DNA of 40,000 nucleotides from Glandiceps talaboti. Its lineage: Eukaryota; Hemichordata; Enteropneusta; Spengelidae. Where the stretch lies: NCBI RefSeq assembly GCF_964340395.1, contig NC_135555.1, positions 18,945,615 through 18,985,614 of the forward strand, in the 5' to 3' direction. Position numbers and translations under genes: made by a program. The notes under the pieces were generated by a model. It was not told where the DNA came from. It searched no databases and saw only the letters and a list, made by a program, of their open reading frames with translations. Positions 1 to 40,000 of this stretch are shown here, one piece after another (within the stretch, counting starts at the first letter, position 1; the number at the start of each line of letters is the position of its first letter).

Positions 1-404
1 AGACTAGTCCACTGTAAGGTGGGGAGGAGGTTTCTAAATCAGGTCATGATTTTAGTTTCCTATCTTTCTGTTACCCTGGTCTGGACTATTTCCCGCCATA
101 TTCAAAGCAGCGTCGTGTGATTACAACACACGCAATGGGGTCTCACACTATATGAATACGTACTACACTCAAACAAAACTTTGATTCTGAACAGAAATGT
201 AGATGATTTACAAAAACATGTCTTCCCAAAGTGAGCTCTGGCGTCATGGTGTATATACGTTTATCAACAAACAAAAAAACACTTCTTCCGGACATGCGCA
301 CTGGTCAACCACATATCTTTAACAATCTGAAGATGGAGAATAACGTTTCTATGTTATACACGAATTTAGAAAATTCCGTGTCACTAAAATTAGTTTTACC
401 TTAC
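1..404. other. Intron sequence at the left edge
   Basis: This is the start of the intron following exon 36. I found no acceptor followed by the expected MEECEAL coding sequence on the minus strand, and no other gene. Confidence 0.6.
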
Positions 405-32235
<31,831 letters not shown>

Positions 32236-32283
32236 TGTACCGTCAGTTATTAAAAAACAATGTCGCAATGTCGCTTGATTCAT

Positions 32284-34206
32284 CGACCTGACGTACCTGT
32301 AGCAAGACTAGTGATAACAATGTGACTTTTATGTGTCATACGTCGAGAATCGCGCATTGATTTCGAGAAATCTAGGGAGTAATTAATGACGTCAGACAAT
32401 TGTTAGTTTAACCGACGACGCACGTGTGGAGGCATGCTGCGTATAGATAAATTTACCAGTCACTGTGGCAGTGGTGGTGGCGGTGGTGGTTGTAATTGTT
32501 TTGCGACAATACAGCCAGCATTGAATCATGAATATCAGGGTCAAATGCAAGTGAAACAGAGGATAGTTTAGCAAGTGTATTTTTGAGAAAGCTTGTTTTT
32601 TAATACGAAAGTAAAATATCGACAAATGGCAAACTTTGGACAGTGCACACAATTGTTGATACTAATACAGTTATGATATACGGGGGACAGGCTGGCAGGA
32701 CATGACATTTCACCTTTGATCACCTTTGTAGATGATGACAGCAAAGCATCGGATGTTAATTACAGTTATAAATGTGATTGACCTGTGGTACCTCGATGAA
32801 CAGCAAACAACCTCGTTACTATTATCAACTCTATGTCCTTTGACCTTCAAAACCACACATATGAAAAGGGGGAAAAATCACTGGACTAAATGTAAAACGA
32901 TGTCGTTTTATTTAAAATACGGTTCTATGAAAATACAGAGAAAATAACCAATAATAACAACAACAAATTCTAGTTCCACTATCCATACGTTATTATTATC
33001 AGAAGTTTTGTAAAGATTACATGCTGGACTGCTGGGTTTAAAGGTCACATCGTGACCTTACGTTACCCCGTCCTGCCCACGATTTCGAATAATTTATAGA
33101 CACTTTGACCTTTTGTGTGACCTCTATGTCATCTGCCACGCCAATCAATATTCCAGGGTTTTAGTAATGAAATAATTCCTATACCGTGCACAACACATCC
33201 AAAGGAACAAGGACATAAAATGTTGCACGGAGAATTTAATTCCACGCGACCTTTCTTAATAATTGGTTGTTTTCATCAAATAAACAGTTTATTTCCAGGA
33301 CATTTGAATATTTATTTGGCACAATTTAATGTTCAAACAGTGGATTAATGAAATGACAACAGATTCTTATGTGGCAATTATAGTGTCGATCTGTGTCAAA
33401 TTGTTGTTTGTTTTCATATGCATATGAAGCTTAAGTGTGTTTTTTATTGGTGTCTTGTCAGCGATCTGACAACATTTATCTGTTGCTACGTTACCGTCAG
33501 TGTCATTTGTTCGTGTTATATCATACCGGTCGATGGACAAGCGATTTATCATTTAACAATTTTCTTTATCGGGTACAACAGCCATGAAAATCTTGTATTT
33601 TTTTCAAAGAACAGCACATAGTGATATTTGTTAACACGAAGCGGCCAATTTCGCGTCACGTTTGGTAAATGTTCAAATCTTTGAATAATACATTTGGCGA
33701 CTTATGAAACAGAGAATAGATTTTATGATGATAAATGTTTGTTGTGCCCGTGTCACACCTTGCGTTCCATGACGTCAATATGTCTATAAGAAATGGGAAA
33801 GCTATAAAGATATGATTAAGCCACTCCAATTGCAGCAAAATGAATTTAGGGATTGGTCGTTTTCTACAGCCAGAGGGAGTAGGGGTGTGGATGGGGAGGG
33901 GGTTCGTTAGTGGGTATTTCCCTGAGATCAACAAGTCTTAACCCATCTCTCTGTAAACAGGTTGACCCCCCTCCCATATCACTTATTTCTGAAACATAAT
34001 GACTTCCCGGCAGATAACCACCATCATTAAATCGTCACATGCCAGGGTGATTGTGATCAGAGAGTGGACTGTTTAACTATGCCTCATGCTCTGGTAAATG
34101 AGGTTTCAGTTTGTAACGATAGATAGTGTTAAGCGATTGAATGGCCATTGGTTTTATTTAGTCTCAGTACGGCAGCTCTCTGAAAGTTAGGGGAATTTCT
34201 GCTTTA
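32284..34206. other. Intergenic/5' flank of the ABCA3-like gene
   Basis: No TATA box or CpG-rich promoter is obvious and no 5' UTR exon could be fixed. Short ORFs here (32392-32652, 32732-32947, 33367-33621, 33656-33934) have no recognisable domain, codon pattern or splice partner. A short CCACCACCGCCACCACTGCC-type trinucleotide run is near 32465-32490. Confidence 0.5.
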
Positions 34207-34432
34207 CTAATATTTTGGTTTGAAATACAATTTTGTGTTGTTAACTATGACCATAATTGCACATGGAATCTGTTTCTTTGATCCCTAAGGATTCAAATTG
34301 CTCTGCTATGATGTTATTGATCCTCGTCAGCATAGACATCAAAACCATGGTGTTGTCATAGCGACCGAGTACGCCACATAGTGCTTGTGTGAACCAGGCT
34401 CCAAGGGCACGGGTAGGATTGCAACATGAATA
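34207..34432 (-). pseudogene. Caspase small-subunit (p10) fragment, frameshifted
   Basis: Caspases are cysteine proteases of apoptosis, and p10 is the C-terminal small subunit. One minus-strand frame encodes NPTRALGAWFTQALCGVLG, later LMSMLTRINNIIAEQFESLG, matching the (R)N...GSWFIQALC...LTRVN...FES blocks. A second frame then encodes SKKQIPCAIMVIV...LYFKPKY and a TAG stop, matching the KKQIPC terminus. The shift falls near 34282-34290, where about nine residues of normal spacing are missing. The usual SWRNP reads SCCNP, and no AG acceptor precedes it. The large subunit with the catalytic QACxG motif was not found anywhere in the window. I read it as a decayed fragment; an assembly error is the alternative. 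Confidence 0.8.
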
Positions 34433-34910
34433 GCAGATTAAGGAGATAAGATGAGGTCAGAGGTTAAGGGTCAATTAAACAATTACTGATACATTCAGTT
34501 ACATGTAATTAGCACCACCAAAAGGGAATTTGGTTATGTATTTCTCCCCAATCATTACACAACACCATCACTGTATCTATTTGCAAATATAAAATGAAGC
34601 CGTACAGTGTATTGATAAATACTGTAAGTATTACATGATCACAGGAAGCTTGAAGAGAAGTTTGAGATAGTTGACGAGTAACTAATCAAGCTTAGTCACA
34701 CTTTTTGTTAATTGAGACTAATTACAAATCCTTGCTGTTGAAACTACCAAAAAGCACGCAACACACATATATCAATTTTTCACTAATTAAATTTGCAGGT
34801 GTCAAGTTGTCGTCTACTGCTGACTAGTTTGCAGATAATATTTTGCATTCCCGTTTGGATGCTGACCTGAAGTAAATATTCACCACATCTATTGGTACGT
34901 TATTCCAAAA

Positions 34911-35018
34911 TTTCATTCATTCATTCATTCATTCATTCATTCATTCATTCATTCATTCATTCATTCATTCATTCATTCATTCATTCATTCATATCATTCA
35001 TTCATTCATTCGTTTATT
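34911..35018 (+). repeat. (CATT)n microsatellite
   Basis: About 24 CATT units with one interruption, followed by TTTA-type simple sequence to about 35115. Confidence 0.97.
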
Positions 35019-35217
35019 TTATTTATTTATTATTTATTCATTTATTGGTTGACTGCTTGGTTGATTTACTAATTTAATTAATTAATTAATTATTTATTTA
35101 TTTATTTATTTTTTTAGTAAAAATTTATGAAATTTATGTGGTGTGTTCCTGTGAAGTACACAATGATCCAAAAGTGATAATTAAACTGTCACCGTTCAAA
35201 ATGACAAATTTCTGATA

Positions 35218-35532
35218 TCATGGTTCCGAGAATGCTTTCAAGTCACTGAATGTAATTATGCGCATGACATGCTTTTCTTTTATGTTGTGTAGTAAGGTCG
35301 TGCAAATGGGTTGGATATGTACTGCCCCCATACTTTCAGTGGAAGAACAAGAACAGCATAACAATGGTATATTCTGAGAAGGCTGATCATAGTCGAAGAA
35401 AATTATTAAGTGACTATTAATTGCAGTAAATTGCAGCATATCGTCTAATATACCACACATCCCCACATAAGGTGCACTGTCAACTTGGTGTGCCACTGAT
35501 GGTTTGAGCGGAAGCGATCTTGTGGTTTCCAT
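35218..35532 (-). CDS. Unrecognised ORF, 104 codons, doubtful
   Basis: The frame starts at an ATG in good context (AAG before, G after) and has a mixed, non-repetitive composition. It has a hydrophobic patch (HLIIFF) and a cysteine cluster (LLCCSC). I recognise no family, and no transcript signals are visible. It may be a chance ORF. Confidence 0.2.
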   Translation of the reverse strand: METTRSLPLKPSVAHQVDSAPYVGMCGILDDMLQFTAINSHLIIFFDYDQPSQNIPLLCCSCSSTESMGAVHIQPICTTLLHNIKEKHVMRIITFSDLKAFSEP

Positions 35533-35575
35533 CTTATTCTCTTATAATAAAATGATCTCTCTACTCATTTATTCA

Positions 35576-35687
<112 letters not shown>

Positions 35688-35702
35688 CAGATGTATTTAA
35701 CA

Positions 35703-36150
35703 ATGGCGCTGATATTCATTCCACAAATGACAATGTCATCGATGCAAGGTAAGTCAATAAAATGACAAACATTATTGAATACATTAAAGTGTTCTATCAT
35801 TTAGACTGAAATTAGACATATTCTTATTATCAGGTAACTCTATAAACTTTTCATTAAATCGCGAATATTTTATGAAATTCTTCTAATAAAATACGACAAA
35901 TGGCATTGAATCATTGAAGTAGACACTTTTTCCTACAATAAACTTGTAAACGTTTCTATACTAAATGTTCTGTTATTTATTTTTAGTTAAGCCCATATTG
36001 TTGACAACGAGGAGAAGGAACCAGAGGGTAGAAGTACAAAACGTAAAGGTCCAATTCATAGATTGTTTCGTCGGATTAGTGAAGGATTGCGACGGATGTT
36101 TGGGCGAAAATCAAAATATAAAAAGAAAGTAGAAAGACGAACCCGATGAT
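35703..36150 (+). CDS. Possible small two-exon gene, basic C-terminus, doubtful
   Basis: An ATG at 35703 opens a short frame to a strong GTAAGT donor at 35751. If spliced to the AG at about 36003-36004 (TTTTTAGTTAAG), the frame continues with an acidic stretch (VDNEEKEPEGR). It then enters a strongly basic helix-like stretch (LFRRISEGLRRMFGRKSKYK) and stops at TGA near 36148. The predicted product is about 66 residues. Using the other AG, 5 bp upstream, gives a different frame. I recognise no family and the model is speculative. Confidence 0.25.
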
Positions 36151-36154
36151 GAAG

Positions 36155-37620
36155 TGAGTATTTACCAAAATATTACCCATTGGTGGTTAGACTGATCTTT
36201 GTAGAGACGACATTGCGACAGTGTGTGAAGTAGCTGTCATGCAAACGAGACGAATTTACAACCCTAGCCTCTATTTTGAATTTTATCGTGAAAAGTGACC
36301 GCCTTCATCAATGTTATGAACATTACATGTGTTTCTCATCTTTTCCTTTTTCTCATTGGTAATTCTTTTCTTGTCTATTTTACACGATACGCTGGCATAT
36401 CATGTATTCATCATATCCACTGATGTTATACTAAATTATTATGCAAAAACACAGACAACAAAGGAAACTATCATTGCAAGTTTGGCACTACCCATGTTGT
36501 TGTAATCATTTATTGAATGTAACAAAATATATAAATGAAGGAATACGTTGTGAAATAATAACGAAATCACTTGAGAACTGATCTAGTAGGACAGACAAAA
36601 GTCTGTCAAGTATATTATTAGCTAACAGTAAAAACCTCTACCAAAATGCTATGATAGCAAAACATATCAATGTAAAAGGCTGTCACGTAAAATATTAGCT
36701 AGAAGTAATGTACATGTACAAATAGCACAATAGCAAAAGATATCAATACACAAGTAGAACAGTAAAGTTGGTCTCAGGATCAAATAGTTTTAGTTTCGGC
36801 CTCATATAGTCTTGTATTCGAAAAAATCACGATGACACCAAATGAAAGCAGTCAAAGAAGAATCAATAAATGTTGAGGTTACATGAAATGTTCCCTCTTC
36901 ACACCCACTTGACGGGAGAGGTGGTGTCTCAGCTTGTACGGGAAAAAAACCTGAAAATCAGAAAGTTTATCACCGAGACATTTATGAAAGTTCAAAGTTC
37001 AGCTGAGGGAAGTTTATTGGTGGGCACTATTCCGATGATGTATCTGTATTGCAGCCCTTTAAAAAGACGTTAGTCTTATTTTAAAAATCTGTAGACTGAA
37101 GTAATATTTTATGGTGGTGTGTTATCGTGATTTTCCGTATATGAGGCTATATGAGGCTGAATCTGCGGCTCAATATGAGCCTAACCTCATAATGTCCGCC
37201 AATCTGAATTTGATTCTGAATCTGAGCCTAACCCTATACACGTCAATACAACCAAGTTTTGAAATGAACTATGCAAAAATATATCTGGGAAAATTTGTGA
37301 ATGAGACATACGGAAAACCTATTTGTTATCTTTTGTCTTGTATGCACTCATAACTGACCATGACGATATTTCTAGGCCAATTTAAATACACAAGCATTTT
37401 CAATTCTCTTAAATTGATAGTTAGTACTCATGATGACCTGTTAATTTTTATGTTAATGCAATTATTACCTATACAGTCTCTGTTTTGATGAGACGAATAT
37501 AAACTCAGTGCCTGTTATTGAATAAAATAATAATATAACAAACAGTTCATTATAAAAGGTGTAAAACTGGTTATTTCCTGTTGGTTTTAAGTTGTAAATA
37601 TATGGAAAGGTGTTACGCTA
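36155..37620. other. Intergenic, two short unproven ORFs
   Basis: Plus-strand frames at 36870-37073 (TGEVVSQLVREKNLKIRKFI within it) and 37111-37353 have normal composition but no recognisable domain. Nothing else is seen. Confidence 0.4.
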
Positions 37621-39675
<2,055 letters not shown>

Positions 39676-40000
39676 CTATGTGAATACAGAAATGAAAATA
39701 TATAAACAGACATTAGGACATAATCATGAATGGAAATTTTCAATTTGAAATTGTGTGTACTTAATAGTTATATCTTCTTTAAGGAGACACGTGACACTTG
39801 TTAATGATGGAAGGAGGTAATCATAAAACGTCCGTGCTCGACTCAAATTAGATATTGGAACAACAGCAAAGATCATGCATAGTCTAATTTGGAAATTAAA
39901 GTAACTAAGTTCTAAATAGGTGTATTACTGATTCCTATAAATTTCTAATCTATAACATTTGAATATTGAATATCGTAATCTGGAACGGACCACTTAGTTA
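39676..40000. other. SDR intron at the right edge
   Basis: I see no further SDR exon (for example the NNAG or NxxxxF blocks) on the minus strand before the window ends. Confidence 0.6.

Overview
This is a window of invertebrate animal nuclear DNA. The genes are split by spliceosomal introns of roughly 80 bp to 5 kb with GT-AG borders. The sequence is AT-rich, full of long microsatellites, and carries LINE and foldback-element debris. Nothing bacterial is present. The species cannot be named from the sequence; a non-vertebrate metazoan such as a hemichordate, amphioxus or lophotrochozoan fits, but this is inference.

Positions 405-32235 (minus strand) hold most of one large gene for a full-size ABC subfamily A transporter closest to ABCA3. 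I traced 36 coding exons. All consecutive reading phases join without a stop, giving about 1688 codons. The chain runs from an N-terminal cytosolic segment and first membrane span, through extracellular loop 1, spans 2-6, nucleotide-binding domain 1 and the regulatory region, then spans 7-12 with extracellular loop 2, into nucleotide-binding domain 2 up to its H-loop. The last 150-200 residues lie beyond the left edge. Both ATPase sites keep their key residues, so the gene looks functional. One segment of about 29 residues in loop 1, expected from human ABCA3, was not found.

The introns carry a 147-bp-period array with a perfect ATGCAAAT octamer in most units, a 65-bp array carrying GTCAC(A/G)TGAC, a near-perfect hairpin with 76-bp arms set between TA microsatellites, several foldback/MITE-like elements, a LINE 3' end, and paired copies of dispersed repeats.

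Positions 32284-37620 are intergenic. They contain a frameshifted caspase small-subunit fragment (minus strand, 34207-34432) and a few unproven small ORFs. Positions 37621-39675 (minus strand) hold the last five exons of a short-chain dehydrogenase/reductase resembling D-beta-hydroxybutyrate dehydrogenase; its Rossmann N-terminus lies beyond the right edge. The two real genes share a strand but show no sign of a functional link.
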